64,000 nucleotides of DNA from Fluviibacter phosphoraccumulans_A (lineage in GTDB: Bacteria > Pseudomonadota > Gammaproteobacteria > Burkholderiales > Rhodocyclaceae), in assembly GCA_036287865.1 (NCBI GenBank), contig CP126743.1, forward strand, positions 1,426,001-1,490,000. The letters are read 5' to 3'. The notes beneath the pieces were generated by a model. The model saw only the letters and a list, made by a program, of their open reading frames with translations. It did no database searches and was not told where the DNA came from. The translations under genes and the position numbers were made by a program. Below, piece after piece: positions 7,663 to 17,602 of this stretch. The stretch's first letter is position 1, and each line of letters starts with the position of its first letter.

Positions 7663-10545
7663 ATGGACGACATCCGCATCCGCGGTGCACGCACGCACAA
7701 CCTGCAGAACATCAATCTGGACCTGCCCCGCCACAAGTTGATTGTGATCACCGGCCTCTCCGGTTCCGGTAAAAGTTCACTCGCCTTCGATACGCTTTAT
7801 GCAGAAGGCCAGCGCCGCTACGTCGAAAGCCTATCAGCCTACGCACGTCAGTTCCTGCAACTGATGGAGAAGCCCGATGTCGATCTGATTGAAGGTTTGT
7901 CCCCGGCTATTTCCATCGAGCAAAAAGCCACTAGCCACAACCCACGTTCAACCGTAGGCACGGTCACCGAAATTCATGATTATCTGCGCCTGCTCTTTGC
8001 CCGTGCCGGCACACCCTACTGCCCGGAACATCATCTACCGCTGCAAGCGCAGACCGTATCGCAAATGGTTGACCATGTGCTGGCCTTGCCTGAAGAAACC
8101 AAACTGATGATCCTGGCGCCCGTGGTGACTAACCGCAAAGGCGAACAACAGGAACTGTTTGCCGAATTGCGTGCCCAGGGATTTGTTCGTCTGCGCATCG
8201 ATGGTGAGATTCATGAAATCGACGCTCTGCCCAAGCTCGATAAAAACAAGAAGCACGATATCGATGTCGTGATCGACCGGCTCAAAGTTCGTGAAGATAC
8301 CCGCCAGCGCCTGGCCGAAAGCTTCGAAGTTGCGCTACGCCACGCTGATGGCCGTGCCATTGCGCTCAACATGGATACCAACGAAGAACATCTGTTTTCA
8401 GCGCGTTTCTCTTGCCCACACTGTAACTTTGCCCTGCAAGAGCTTGAGCCCCGTATCTTCTCGTTTAACAACCCGATGGGTGCCTGTCCTAAATGTGATG
8501 GCCTCGGTGTTATCCAGTTCTTCGACCCCAAGCGGGTTGTCGCACATCCGGAGCTGTCGCTCTCCTCGGGCGCGATCCGTGGTTGGGATCGACGCAACCA
8601 GTTCTACTTCCAGATGGTCATTGCCCTGGGCGAATACTATGGCTTTGATGTCACTACACCCTTCAACGAGCTACCGGAAGAAACGCGCCAGATTATTCTT
8701 TATGGCTCAGGCGAAGAAAGTCTGCCCTTCCAATATATGAACGAACTCGGCAAGCTCACCGTTCGCGAACACACCTTCGAAGGCATCATTCCCAATCTGG
8801 AACGCCGCTATCGTGAAACCGACTCGTCAACCGTGCGTGAAGAACTGGCCAAATATGTCAGCGACACGGTCTGCTCATCCTGTGAGGGTACGCGTTTACG
8901 TAAAGAAGCCCGTTATGTGCAAGTCGGTGAACACACCCTATATGAAATTAGTCGTTTACCCCTGCGCGATTGTCGCGACTACTTCAACAACCTCAAGCTA
9001 CAGGGTCACCGCGCCCAGGTGGCTGAAAAGATTCTCAAGGAAATCACGGCACGTCTGGAGTTCCTGATCAACGTTGGCTTGGATTATTTATCCCTCGAAC
9101 GTTCTGCGGATACCCTTTCCGGCGGAGAGGCCCAGCGTATTCGTCTGGCATCACAAATAGGCTCTGGCCTTACCGGCGTGATGTACGTATTAGATGAACC
9201 ATCGATTGGTTTGCACCAGCGCGATAACGATCGTCTATTAGGCACACTCAAACACCTGCGCGATCTGGGCAATACCGTGATCGTGGTTGAACACGATGAA
9301 GACGCCATTCGCATGGCCGACTATGTGGTGGACATGGGCCCGGGTGCCGGCGTGCAAGGTGGCCGTATTGTGGCCGAAGGCACACCCAAACAGATCCTGG
9401 AAAACCCGGACTCAATGACCGGTGCATTCCTATCTGGTCGCGAAGCCATCAAGGTGCCGAGCAACCGCAAAGCCCCTGACCCCGAACGGGTGCTCCACCT
9501 AAAAAACGCCTCAGGTAACAATCTTCGTGGCACTGACCTGACCATTCCATTGGGCCTATTTACCTGCATCACGGGCGTATCCGGCTCCGGTAAGTCGACC
9601 CTGATCAACGATACGCTCTATGCGGTCTGCGCCAAACACCTTTATGGCAGCGGCCTGGATCCGGCTCCTTATGAAGAACTAACGGGGCTGGACCAGATCG
9701 ACAAGGTGATCAACGTTGATCAAAGCCCGATTGGTCGCACCCCACGTTCTAACCCGGCTACCTACACCGGGTTACTGACACCGATTCGCGAACTCTTCTC
9801 CAGCGTGCCGGAATCCCGCACGCGCGGTTACGAGCCGGGCCGCTTCTCCTTTAATGTACGCGGCGGCCGCTGCGAAGCTTGCCAGGGCGACGGCGTCATC
9901 AAAGTAGAAATGCACTTTCTGCCAGATGTGTATGTGCCCTGCGATGTCTGTCACGGCAAGCGCTACAACCGGGAAACCCTGGAAATTCAATACAAGGGTA
10001 AAAACATCCACGAGATTTTTGAGATGACCGTGGAAAATGCGCTGGAATTCTTCAGTGCTGTACCAACCGTGGCACGCAAGCTCAAAACGCTCATGGATGT
10101 CGGCCTTGGGTATATACAGCTTGGACAATCCGCCACCACCCTATCCGGTGGTGAGGCCCAACGCGTCAAACTCTCGCTGGAACTGTCCAAGCGGGATACC
10201 GGCCGTACGCTCTATATTCTGGATGAGCCCACGACCGGCCTCCACTTCCAGGACATCCGCCTACTGCTCGGCGTTCTGCATCGACTGACCGAACACGGTA
10301 ACAGCGTGGTGGTGATTGAACACAACCTCGGTGTCATCAAGACAGCCGACTGGGTCATTGATCTGGGTCCGGAAGGTGGTGCAGGCGGCGGCTGCATTAT
10401 TGCCGAAGGCACGCCCGAGGCGGTTGCCGAAGTCAAAGGTAGCCATACGGCCCACTTCCTCAAACAGATTCTTAAAAGCGCAGGGGCTGACCCAGTCAAA
10501 GCCGTCAAACCAAAGACAGACAACAAAAGAAAGCCATCCCCTTAA
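7663..10545 (+). CDS. uvrA: UvrA, excinuclease ABC subunit A
   Basis: A 960-residue damage-recognition ATPase of nucleotide excision repair, about 20 residues longer than E. coli UvrA because of a Lys/Pro-rich tail (KAVKPKTDNKRKPSP). It has two ABC modules: Walker A GLSGSGKSS near residue 33 and GVSGSGKST near residue 640, with two signature motifs (LSGGEAQRIRLA and LSGGEAQRVKLS). Zinc-binding pairs CPHC/CPKC and CEAC/CDVC are present. It works with UvrB and UvrC. I saw no clear LexA-type SOS box in the upstream 137 bp. The whole frame is intact. Confidence 0.97.
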   Translation: MDDIRIRGARTHNLQNINLDLPRHKLIVITGLSGSGKSSLAFDTLYAEGQRRYVESLSAYARQFLQLMEKPDVDLIEGLSPAISIEQKATSHNPRSTVGTVTEIHDYLRLLFARAGTPYCPEHHLPLQAQTVSQMVDHVLALPEETKLMILAPVVTNRKGEQQELFAELRAQGFVRLRIDGEIHEIDALPKLDKNKKHDIDVVIDRLKVREDTRQRLAESFEVALRHADGRAIALNMDTNEEHLFSARFSCPHCNFALQELEPRIFSFNNPMGACPKCDGLGVIQFFDPKRVVAHPELSLSSGAIRGWDRRNQFYFQMVIALGEYYGFDVTTPFNELPEETRQIILYGSGEESLPFQYMNELGKLTVREHTFEGIIPNLERRYRETDSSTVREELAKYVSDTVCSSCEGTRLRKEARYVQVGEHTLYEISRLPLRDCRDYFNNLKLQGHRAQVAEKILKEITARLEFLINVGLDYLSLERSADTLSGGEAQRIRLASQIGSGLTGVMYVLDEPSIGLHQRDNDRLLGTLKHLRDLGNTVIVVEHDEDAIRMADYVVDMGPGAGVQGGRIVAEGTPKQILENPDSMTGAFLSGREAIKVPSNRKAPDPERVLHLKNASGNNLRGTDLTIPLGLFTCITGVSGSGKSTLINDTLYAVCAKHLYGSGLDPAPYEELTGLDQIDKVINVDQSPIGRTPRSNPATYTGLLTPIRELFSSVPESRTRGYEPGRFSFNVRGGRCEACQGDGVIKVEMHFLPDVYVPCDVCHGKRYNRETLEIQYKGKNIHEIFEMTVENALEFFSAVPTVARKLKTLMDVGLGYIQLGQSATTLSGGEAQRVKLSLELSKRDTGRTLYILDEPTTGLHFQDIRLLLGVLHRLTEHGNSVVVIEHNLGVIKTADWVIDLGPEGGAGGGCIIAEGTPEAVAEVKGSHTAHFLKQILKSAGADPVKAVKPKTDNKRKPSP

Positions 10546-10628
10546 GTTTCGCTAAAATACACCGACTGGCTTACCCAGAAAGCCGATTCTCTTCAACGTC
10601 TAAAAGACACTCACGGATCATTTCAATC

Positions 10629-12257
10629 ATGAACACTGGCTGGTTAGACAAAAGCCGCATCATCGCCAAACCCGGATTTAATCGCTGGCTCGTACCGCCC
10701 ACAGCGTTGGCCATCCATCTGTGTATTGGCATGGCCTATGGCTTCTCGGTGTTCTGGTTGCCACTCTCACGCGCCATTGGCATTTCGGCACCAGTTGCCT
10801 GCCCGGCAGAGATGAGTCTGTTGACCGAACTATTTGCCGCCAACTGCGACTGGAAAATCTCCACCCTGGGTTGGATGTACACACTCTTCTTCGTTTTCCT
10901 CGGCTCATCGGCTGCCATCTGGGGTGGCTGGCTGGAACGCGTGGGTCCACGTAAAGCCGGCGTGGTTTCGGCTTTCTGCTGGTGCGGCGGGCTTGTCATT
11001 TCAGCCATCGGTATCAAGCTGCACCAAATCTGGCTGATGTGGCTGGGTTCCGGTGTCATTGGTGGCATTGGTTTGGGCCTTGGCTATATCTCACCGGTAT
11101 CGACCCTTATCAAATGGTTCCCGGATCGTCGCGGCATGGCCACAGGCATGGCCATCATGGGCTTCGGCGGCGGCGCCATGATCGGTGCTCCCCTCGCTGA
11201 CTTGCTGCTGAAGTCATTCGCTACCCCAACATCGGTCGGCGTGTTTGAAACCTTCCTGGTGCTGGCAGCCATTTACTTTGTATTCATGATCTCAGGCGCT
11301 TTCGGTTACCGCATTCCGGCCGAAGGCTGGAAGCCAGCCGGCTGGACACCGCCACCGCCGTCGAAGAGCGCCATGATTACCCAACATCATGTGCACCTGC
11401 GCAAAGCCTGGAAGACACGTCAGTTCTGGTTAGTCTGGACAGTTCTTTGTGTCAACGTCACGGCCGGTATCGGCATCATCGGCATGGCCTCTCCCATGCT
11501 GCAGGAAGTTTTTGCTGGTAAATTGATTGGCATTGATGTCGCATTTAATGAACTAACCGCTGCTCAGAAAACCTCGATTGCCGCTATTGCCGCAGGCTTT
11601 ACCGGTCTGCTGTCGCTGTTCAACATCATGGGGCGATTCTTCTGGGCCTCGCTCTCTGACAAGATCGGCCGTAAAGCCACCTACGCCACCTTTTTCCTGC
11701 TTGGCTTTGCCATGTACGCGGCCATTCCGAGTACGGCGCAAGGCGCCAGCCTGGCGCTGTTCGTGATCTTCATGTGCGTCATTCTCTCCATGTACGGCGG
11801 TTGCTTCGCAACCGTACCAGCCTATCTGGCCGATATGTTCGGCACCAAGTTCGTGGGTGCCATCCACGGTCGACTGCTGACCGCCTGGTCGGCCGCCGGC
11901 ATCTTTGGGCCAGTGATTGTTAACCACCTGCGTGAATATCAGTTAGCGCATGGCGTGGCGCGTGCCGATGCCTACAACATCACGATGTACATTCTCTCTG
12001 CGCTGCTGATCATCGGCTTTATTGCCAATTGGCTGGTACGCCCGGTGTCAGAAGAGCTGCATATGAGCAAAAATGAGGTTGCCGAAGAAAAGAAAATCGC
12101 TGACGACACCCATGAGCACTTTGTATCTGATGTTGCAGCCATTGCGCACGAAGTCACCCACTCGTGGAAGATTGCTCTGGCCTGGGCTGCGGTTTCTATC
12201 CCGATGGCCTGGGGGATGTGGATCACCCTGCAGAAGGCATTGCTGCTTTTCAAGTAA
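10629..12257 (+). CDS. OFA-family MFS transporter (oxalate/formate antiporter-like)
   Basis: A 542-residue MFS protein of the OFA (oxalate:formate antiporter) family. It has the N-terminal PPTALAIHLCIGMAYGFSVFWLPLSR, the internal block FPDRRGMATGMAIMGFGGGA (in part) and a C-terminal half with GRFFWASLSDKIGRK. Two extra hydrophobic stretches bracket an insertion in loop 1-2 (SAPVACPAEMSLLTELFAAN) and a charged cytosolic tail region near residues 475-510. It probably exchanges small carboxylates, but the substrate is not certain. It stands 83 bp downstream of uvrA and ends at a shared terminator with glmS. Confidence 0.85.
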   Translation: MNTGWLDKSRIIAKPGFNRWLVPPTALAIHLCIGMAYGFSVFWLPLSRAIGISAPVACPAEMSLLTELFAANCDWKISTLGWMYTLFFVFLGSSAAIWGGWLERVGPRKAGVVSAFCWCGGLVISAIGIKLHQIWLMWLGSGVIGGIGLGLGYISPVSTLIKWFPDRRGMATGMAIMGFGGGAMIGAPLADLLLKSFATPTSVGVFETFLVLAAIYFVFMISGAFGYRIPAEGWKPAGWTPPPPSKSAMITQHHVHLRKAWKTRQFWLVWTVLCVNVTAGIGIIGMASPMLQEVFAGKLIGIDVAFNELTAAQKTSIAAIAAGFTGLLSLFNIMGRFFWASLSDKIGRKATYATFFLLGFAMYAAIPSTAQGASLALFVIFMCVILSMYGGCFATVPAYLADMFGTKFVGAIHGRLLTAWSAAGIFGPVIVNHLREYQLAHGVARADAYNITMYILSALLIIGFIANWLVRPVSEELHMSKNEVAEEKKIADDTHEHFVSDVAAIAHEVTHSWKIALAWAAVSIPMAWGMWITLQKALLLFK

Positions 12258-12273
12258 TCCGGCATTCAGCCAC

Positions 12274-12307
12274 AAAAAAGCCGCTTGATTTTTCAAGCGG
12301 CTTTTTT
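12274..12307. terminator. Bidirectional rho-independent terminator
   Basis: A 15-bp perfect stem (12274-12288 with 12293-12307) and a TTTT loop. The A-run on one side and T-run on the other allow it to act in both directions, between the convergent OFA transporter gene and glmS. Confidence 0.92.
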
Positions 12308-12324
12308 ACGTTTAGGCCTGGAGA

Positions 12325-14154
12325 TTACTCCACCGTCACCGACTTCGCCAGGTTCCGCGGTTTATCCACATCCGTGCCCTTGGCAAGCGCCGTGTGATAC
12401 GACATTAGTTGCAGCGGCACCGTGTGCACGATAGGCGATAGGCTACCAGCATGATCCGGTACGGTAATGACGTGGACGCCCTCTTCTGGTTGGAAGCCGG
12501 TGTTCGAGTCGGCTAGGACGAAGAGTTCACCGCCCCGTGCTTTCACTTCCTGGAGGTTGCTCTTGAGCTTTTCCAGGAGCTGATTGTTCGGCGCGACGGA
12601 GATGACGGGCATGTCTTTGTCGACCAGCGCGAGCGGACCATGCTTCAGTTCGCCGGCGGCATAGGCTTCGGCGTGAATGTAGGTAATCTCTTTGAACTTC
12701 AAGGCCCCTTCAAGGGCGATGGGGTAATGCACACCACGGCCGAGGAATAAGACATGGTGCTTATCGGCAAATTGTTTGGCCCACGCTTTGATTTGCGGTT
12801 CAGTTTCCAGCACGGCAGTAATTGCGGCAGGTAGGTGTCGCAGGTCGGAGACGAGGTTGGCCAGGTATTCCTGGCTGATAGTGCCTTTAACTTTGGCCAG
12901 CACTAGGGTAAGCACATTGAGCGCAGCCAGCTGGGTAGTGAAGGCTTTGGTAGAGGCCACGCCGATTTCAGGGCCGGCATGGGTCAGGAATCGGAGGGGG
13001 CAGGCACGGACGATGGCTGATTCGGGCACATTACAGATGGCCAGGGTGTGTGGCATACCCAAGTCCTGGGCGTGCTTGAGCGCCGCCAGGGTGTCTGCGG
13101 TTTCACCCGACTGGGAGATGGCAATGACGAGGGTCTTAGGATCCGGCACGCTGTCTCGATAGCGGTATTCACTAGCGACTTCAACGGACACGGGCTGCTT
13201 GGCAATGCTTTCCAGCCAGTAACGGGCGGTAAGACCAGCATGGTAGCTGGTGCCGCAAGCCAGGATAAGGATGCGATCGATGTCTTTGAAGATACCTTCA
13301 GCTTTAGAGCCGAACCAACCGGCCTGGACGGTCTGGGCACTACCCAGCATATCGAGGGTGTTGATGATGGCACCCGGCTGCTCGAAGATTTCTTTCTGCA
13401 TGTAGTGGGCATAATTGCCCAGTTCAACGGCATCGGCAGATAGTTGGGATTCGGTTTCTTCCCGGGTGGCGGGGGTGCCGTCCTGACGGGTGATAGTGAT
13501 GCTATCCGAGGTGAGGACAGCGACATCGCCATTCTCGAGATAGACCATGCGGCGGGTAACCTGCAGGAGGGCTGCGGTATCGGAAGCGGCATAGTTAGCG
13601 CCATCCGCCAGGCCCAGAACCAGTGGGGAGCCTTCACGGGCAACGATGGCGGTATGGGGGGTGTCTTGCTGAATCACGCCTATGGCGTAAGCACCCGTGA
13701 GTCGCGTGCAAGCAGTGCGGACGGCAGACACCAGGTCGGATGCACCGGCGAGGTTCTGGTGCACAAGGTGGGCAATGACTTCCGTGTCGGTATCGGAGGT
13801 GAATTCGTAACCAGCGGCTTTGAGCTCGGTACGCAGTTCTTCGTGGTTCTCGATGATGCCGTTGTGCACAACGGCGAGACCATTGGAGATGTGTGGGTGG
13901 GCGTTACGCTCACAGGGAACGCCATGGGTGGCCCAGCGGGTATGGGCAATGCCGGTTTCACCAGACAGATGCTGCTTCCCGGTTTCGGTGGTCAGATCAG
14001 ACACGCGGCCAGCCGAACGGACGCGAACGAGCCCATCTCCATTCAAAACGGCAACACCAGCCGAGTCATAACCCCGGTATTCGAGTTTGCGCAGACCTTC
14101 GAGCAGCACCGATACGATGTTTTTACGAGCAACCGCAACGACTATGCCGCACAT
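12325..14154 (-). CDS. glmS: Glutamine-fructose-6-phosphate aminotransferase GlmS
   Basis: A 609-residue isomerising aminotransferase that makes glucosamine 6-phosphate for peptidoglycan and lipid A. The N-terminal glutaminase domain starts MCGIVVAVA with the nucleophile Cys2. Two SIS sugar-isomerase domains follow (ACGTSYHAGL, ISQSGETADT, LGRGVHYPIALEGALKFKE). The C-terminus is KSVTVE, as in the family. The length equals that of E. coli GlmS. No glmS ribozyme is expected in this group and none was seen. It is divergent from cysK. Confidence 0.97.
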   Translation of the reverse strand: MCGIVVAVARKNIVSVLLEGLRKLEYRGYDSAGVAVLNGDGLVRVRSAGRVSDLTTETGKQHLSGETGIAHTRWATHGVPCERNAHPHISNGLAVVHNGIIENHEELRTELKAAGYEFTSDTDTEVIAHLVHQNLAGASDLVSAVRTACTRLTGAYAIGVIQQDTPHTAIVAREGSPLVLGLADGANYAASDTAALLQVTRRMVYLENGDVAVLTSDSITITRQDGTPATREETESQLSADAVELGNYAHYMQKEIFEQPGAIINTLDMLGSAQTVQAGWFGSKAEGIFKDIDRILILACGTSYHAGLTARYWLESIAKQPVSVEVASEYRYRDSVPDPKTLVIAISQSGETADTLAALKHAQDLGMPHTLAICNVPESAIVRACPLRFLTHAGPEIGVASTKAFTTQLAALNVLTLVLAKVKGTISQEYLANLVSDLRHLPAAITAVLETEPQIKAWAKQFADKHHVLFLGRGVHYPIALEGALKFKEITYIHAEAYAAGELKHGPLALVDKDMPVISVAPNNQLLEKLKSNLQEVKARGGELFVLADSNTGFQPEEGVHVITVPDHAGSLSPIVHTVPLQLMSYHTALAKGTDVDKPRNLAKSVTVE

Positions 14155-14187
14155 GGAACAACCCCGAAGTCATAAATTATTTGGTTA

Positions 14188-14193
14188 ATTATA
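14188..14193 (-). promoter_or_regulatory. glmS: Candidate -10 element for glmS
   Basis: On the minus strand a consensus TATAAT lies 33 bp upstream of the glmS ATG, which would give a leader of roughly 27 bases. No good -35 hexamer is found at 16-18 bp, so the call rests on the -10 alone. Confidence 0.35.
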
Positions 14194-14319
14194 CCGCCCC
14201 ACCGCGTTGACATAGCCTATTTTGTCTCACCCGTCATAAGCTTATGCAAAACATGTCTAGTCGCGTAGCGACATTTTCCAGATAATCAGCCCATTTACTT
14301 CGAATCTATGAGGTTTTTC

Positions 14320-15252
14320 ATGGCGATCGCAAAAGATGTCACCGCTTTAATCGGCAACACCCCACTCGTACGCATTAACCGCCTGGCCCGAAATGCCAAG
14401 GCTGAGGTGGTTGCCAAGCTGGAGTACTTTAATCCTTCGCACAGCGTTAAGGATCGTATCGGCGTGTCGATGATCGATGCCGCCGAAAAGGCAGGCCTTA
14501 TCAAATCAAATACGGTCATTGTTGAACCCACCAGCGGCAACACGGGCATTGCACTGGCCTTCGTGGCAGCAGCGCGCGGCTACAAGTTGATTCTGACCAT
14601 GCCGGAGACCATGTCGAAGGAGCGTCGTGCCCTACTCCGCGCCTATGGCGCCGAGTTGATTCTGACGCCAGGCTCTGAAGGTATGGGTGGTGCGATCAAA
14701 AAAGCTGAAGATCTGGCCGCGGCCAACCCGAACTATCTGATCCTCCAGCAATTCAAGAATCCAGCCAATCCGGAAATCCATCGCAACACCACTGCCGAAG
14801 AAATCTGGCGCGACACGGATAGCCAGGTGGATATCCTGATCTCAGGCGTAGGAACCGGCGGCACCATTACCGGTGTGGGCGAAGTCCTTAAACAACGCAA
14901 CCCGAACTTTAAAGTCATTGCGGTTGAGCCTGATGCATCACCCGTACTCTCCGGCGGCGAGAAGGGCCCACACCCGATTCAGGGCATTGGCGCAGGTTTT
15001 GTACCACCGGTGCTCAACACCAGCGTTTACGACGAAGTGATCCGCGTGAAGAACGAAGACGCATTCGAAACCGCCAAGCGTGCCGCCAAAGAAGAAGGCC
15101 TGCTCGTGGGTATTTCTTCCGGCGCTGCGCTCTGGGCTGCGCTTGAAGTGGCTAAGCGCCCTGAGAATGCTGGTAAGCGTATTGTGGTGATCATCCCATC
15201 ATTTGGTGAGCGTTACCTCAGCACCGCACTATTTGCCGGACTGGCCGACTAA
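14320..15252 (+). CDS. cysK: Cysteine synthase A (O-acetylserine sulfhydrylase)
   Basis: A 310-residue PLP enzyme making cysteine from O-acetylserine and sulfide. The PLP lysine is in NPSHSVKDRIG, the substrate loop is TSGNTG, and the PLP phosphate loop is GTGGTITGVG. The start at 14320 is preferred over an in-frame ATG 12 bp earlier because an AGGT Shine-Dalgarno precedes it. It resembles CysK more than the second paralogue at 52.6 kb, which has CysM features. It is followed by a strong terminator. Confidence 0.94.
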   Translation: MAIAKDVTALIGNTPLVRINRLARNAKAEVVAKLEYFNPSHSVKDRIGVSMIDAAEKAGLIKSNTVIVEPTSGNTGIALAFVAAARGYKLILTMPETMSKERRALLRAYGAELILTPGSEGMGGAIKKAEDLAAANPNYLILQQFKNPANPEIHRNTTAEEIWRDTDSQVDILISGVGTGGTITGVGEVLKQRNPNFKVIAVEPDASPVLSGGEKGPHPIQGIGAGFVPPVLNTSVYDEVIRVKNEDAFETAKRAAKEEGLLVGISSGAALWAALEVAKRPENAGKRIVVIIPSFGERYLSTALFAGLAD

Positions 15253-15269
15253 CTAAACAGCACAACCAA

Positions 15270-15297
15270 ACAAAACGCCCCTTTCGGGGCGTTTTGT
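15270..15297. terminator. Bidirectional rho-independent terminator
   Basis: A 12-bp stem (15270-15281 with 15286-15297) closes a TTTC loop between convergent cysK and the phasin gene. Its GC-rich core is flanked by A and T runs. Confidence 0.9.
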
Positions 15298-15318
15298 ATT
15301 ACGTAGAAATGTTTGGCA

Positions 15319-15864
15319 TTAACTACGCTTAGACTTTGGCACGGCTTTAACAGCAGCATTACCCACCAAGGCCACATTGTTCTCGGTCAGTTCCTTGAAC
15401 TGATTCATCGCATCATTAAAACGGGCAAACGCCTGGTTAGCCGAATCTACTGCTGACTTGAGCGTAGCAATCGCCACCTCTGAACCTACGGGTGTGGTCG
15501 TCGCAATTTTGTCAGCCAAGGTTGCCATGCTCTTTTTGAAGTCTTCGAACTTACCCTCAACAATGGCCGTTGCATCTTCCCGTGCCGCCGTCGTAATTTC
15601 ATAGACGCTACGGGTGTAAGCAACCCCCTTTTCGATATGAGGCTGGACCATATTGGCTGGCAATGCCATTGCATCCTGCGGCGACTTTACGGAGAGCACC
15701 GCCTTGCTATTGCTGGCCATGTCTTCAAAAGCTTCTCGGGTTGCATGCAGGTTAAGCGCGGCAACGCGCTCTGCGGAAGCCAATGCGGTATTCACCACAG
15801 ACAAGAGCGTATCGACAGCCGTTTTCTGTGCAGCAAGAAATGCATCGTTATTAAAAGTAGACAT
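15319..15864 (-). CDS. Phasin family protein (PHA granule-associated)
   Basis: A 181-residue, Ala-rich, helical protein of the phasin family, with the typical N-terminus (DAFLAAQKTAVDTLLSVVNTAL) and amphipathic helices throughout. Phasins coat polyhydroxyalkanoate granules, so the organism probably stores PHA, although no PHA synthase is in this window. The start at 15864 (MSTFNNDAF) is chosen because a strong GGAGGT Shine-Dalgarno sits just upstream. A longer reading from an upstream TTG would run through that ribosome-binding site. The C-terminus is basic (PKSKRS). Confidence 0.88.
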   Translation of the reverse strand: MSTFNNDAFLAAQKTAVDTLLSVVNTALASAERVAALNLHATREAFEDMASNSKAVLSVKSPQDAMALPANMVQPHIEKGVAYTRSVYEITTAAREDATAIVEGKFEDFKKSMATLADKIATTTPVGSEVAIATLKSAVDSANQAFARFNDAMNQFKELTENNVALVGNAAVKAVPKSKRS

Positions 15865-15886
15865 AACCACCTCCAATTGTCATATT

Positions 15887-16276
15887 TTACCCTGCAATGC
15901 CATTCGGACGGTGATCATATTGTTTCAACACATCCAGGGACACATGATCAAGCACATTCAGGTGCGTACTTTCTAAAACAACCAGCAGTGCACAACCCGC
16001 TGCATGCGCTTCTATCCAACTGCTGAGACACAAACACCATTGGTCGCCAGCAACTAAACCGGGAAACTGCCACTGAGGTCGTGGCGTGCTGAGATCATTC
16101 CCTTGTTGAAAGCTGAACTCAAGAAATGGCTCCGTCATCACGGCACAAACAATATGCGCCCCGACATCTGAATCTTCGGTACGACAACAGCCATCTCGCA
16201 AAAACCCTGTCACATGATCAAAGGAACAGGGAACCAGTGGCTCTCCAAATACATTTCTATCAGGGGCTTGGCGCAT
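15887..16276 (-). CDS. DUF2237 family protein
   Basis: A 129-residue protein with the DUF2237 pattern: NVFGEPLVPCSFDHVTGFLRDGCC near the start, then HIVCAVMTEPFL, GNDLSTPRPQWQFPGL and GDQWCLC. The conserved Cys residues (CC, VCAVMT, WCLC) and the family's length match. The function is unknown. It is cytosolic by sequence. It lies upstream of the phasin gene on the same strand and is divergent from the DUF423 gene. Confidence 0.85.
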   Translation of the reverse strand: MRQAPDRNVFGEPLVPCSFDHVTGFLRDGCCRTEDSDVGAHIVCAVMTEPFLEFSFQQGNDLSTPRPQWQFPGLVAGDQWCLCLSSWIEAHAAGCALLVVLESTHLNVLDHVSLDVLKQYDHRPNGIAG

Positions 16277-16326
16277 AATGTCTTCACAAAGGAAAATGTG
16301 GGACTAAGTTTAATCCGGAAATAGTC

Positions 16327-16731
16327 ATGATCAAATATCGCTGGCCTCTCATAGTTGGCGGCTTAAGTGCTGCGCTTGCCGTTGCCATGAACGCAATGGG
16401 TGCACATGCATTTGTGAACCTACTCAATACCAATGGCAAAACAGCCTTGTTTAATACGGCGTTACATATGCACGAGATGCATGCCATTGGTTTGCTCATC
16501 GTAGGTCTTGGCTTGCTTCATAGACCAGGCAGCCGTCCCTGGCGCGTGGCTGCGCTATTGATGCTGGTGGGCCAATTGCTTTTCTGCGGCAATCTTTATG
16601 TATTAAGCCTTTCCAATGTAACGCTTTTCAGCGCGCTCACCCCCATTAGCGGATTCTGTTTAATCGCTAGCTGGGTTTTGTTTAGTTTTGGCGCACTGTT
16701 CCAAACAGCTTCTGAAGATACGTCACCCTAA
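16327..16731 (+). CDS. DUF423 family membrane protein (YgdD-like)
   Basis: A 134-residue protein with four hydrophobic helices and the DUF423 features GALGAHAF-like (NAMGAHAF), TALHMHEMHAIGLL and the C-terminal TPISGFCLIASWVLF. The function is unknown; family members are small inner-membrane proteins. Its stop overlaps by 4 bp the stop region of the convergent, broken EamA gene. Confidence 0.85.
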   Translation: MIKYRWPLIVGGLSAALAVAMNAMGAHAFVNLLNTNGKTALFNTALHMHEMHAIGLLIVGLGLLHRPGSRPWRVAALLMLVGQLLFCGNLYVLSLSNVTLFSALTPISGFCLIASWVLFSFGALFQTASEDTSP

Positions 16732-17563
16732 GTTTTACGCGCCAGTGCAACCCCTGTCACTGCTACCAACAACCCGATGAGACTTATCATCGGCAGCATC
16801 TCACCGAAAATCCCCCAGGCAATTAAAGCGGTCACCGGCGGCACCAGATAAAAAAGGCTGGCGACATTGACCGCGCCACCCGAGCGGATTAGGTAATTGA
16901 GCAGACTAATTGCGCCGAGCGACAACACAAGCACCAGCCAGCCGAGGGCAAATACAAACTCACCGGTGAAGTCCACTCGGAAACCTTCAAATGCAAACGC
17001 AACCGGCAGGGTCAATGCAGCAGCGGCCAAAAATTGCACGACTGCCCCCGTGCGCCAGTCAAAGTGCGAGCAAAAACGTTTTTGATACAACGTACCTAGC
17101 GTAATGCCTAACAGCGCGCCCAGTGCCGGTAGCACCAGTGCCAATTCCGTCAACGCAAATGAACCATCCCTGTGCCCAGAATTCCCAACACCAGCCCCAA
17201 CCATTGTCTGCCACATACGGCTTCACTGAGCACAAGCGTTGCCAGCATAGCGGTTAATAGCGGTTGCAAACCGACAATCAGGCTGACAATGCCTGCGGGC
17301 AAGCCCTGGCTTATAGATACAAAGACCCCGCCCAGGTAAACCCCGTGAATCAGACAACCGGCAATGGCTAAGTGAAACCAAGCCCGAATATCAACCGGCC
17401 AACGCGCACGAGTGATCCAGGCTGCCAGAGTCATCAGCAACACAACCAGCGCATATCGGATCAACAGAAAACTCAACGGCTCAGCGTAAGGCAAACCATA
17501 TTTCGCACCGATAAAACCGGTACTCCATAGAAAAACGAATAACGCAGGGTAAAAACGAGCCAT
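16728..17563 (-). pseudogene. EamA/DMT-family transporter, frameshifted
   Basis: Two minus-strand frames together make one ten-helix drug/metabolite transporter. Residues from 17563 give the first EamA half (FVFLWSTGFIGAKYGLPYAEP to LGILGTGMV). A frame change near 17158 then leads into the second half (FALTELALVLPALGALLGITL to LLVAVTGVALARKT). One missing base, probably a T in GTTTCA, would restore an uninterrupted protein of about 278 residues. The two halves match in order and the join has no missing domain. The protein would be an inner-membrane exporter of unknown substrate. It is divergent from the MFS pseudogene. Confidence 0.85.
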
Positions 17564-17602
17564 GGACGAATGGTATCCTGCTTAATCCAAGTGAGCATCT
17601 CC

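Noticed and set aside
13048..14175. Long plus-strand open frames opposite glmS (131 and 243 codons)
   Set aside because: They lie wholly antisense to an intact, well conserved glmS and contain no domain or ribosome-binding site that supports them.
14207..14212. Consensus TTGACA as a -35 box for cysK
   Set aside because: No acceptable -10 hexamer lies 16-18 bp downstream, so I did not call a promoter.
14155..14319. glmS ribozyme or riboswitch in the glmS leader
   Set aside because: The candidate leader is only about 27 bases and has no ribozyme core; the element is mainly known from Gram-positive bacteria.
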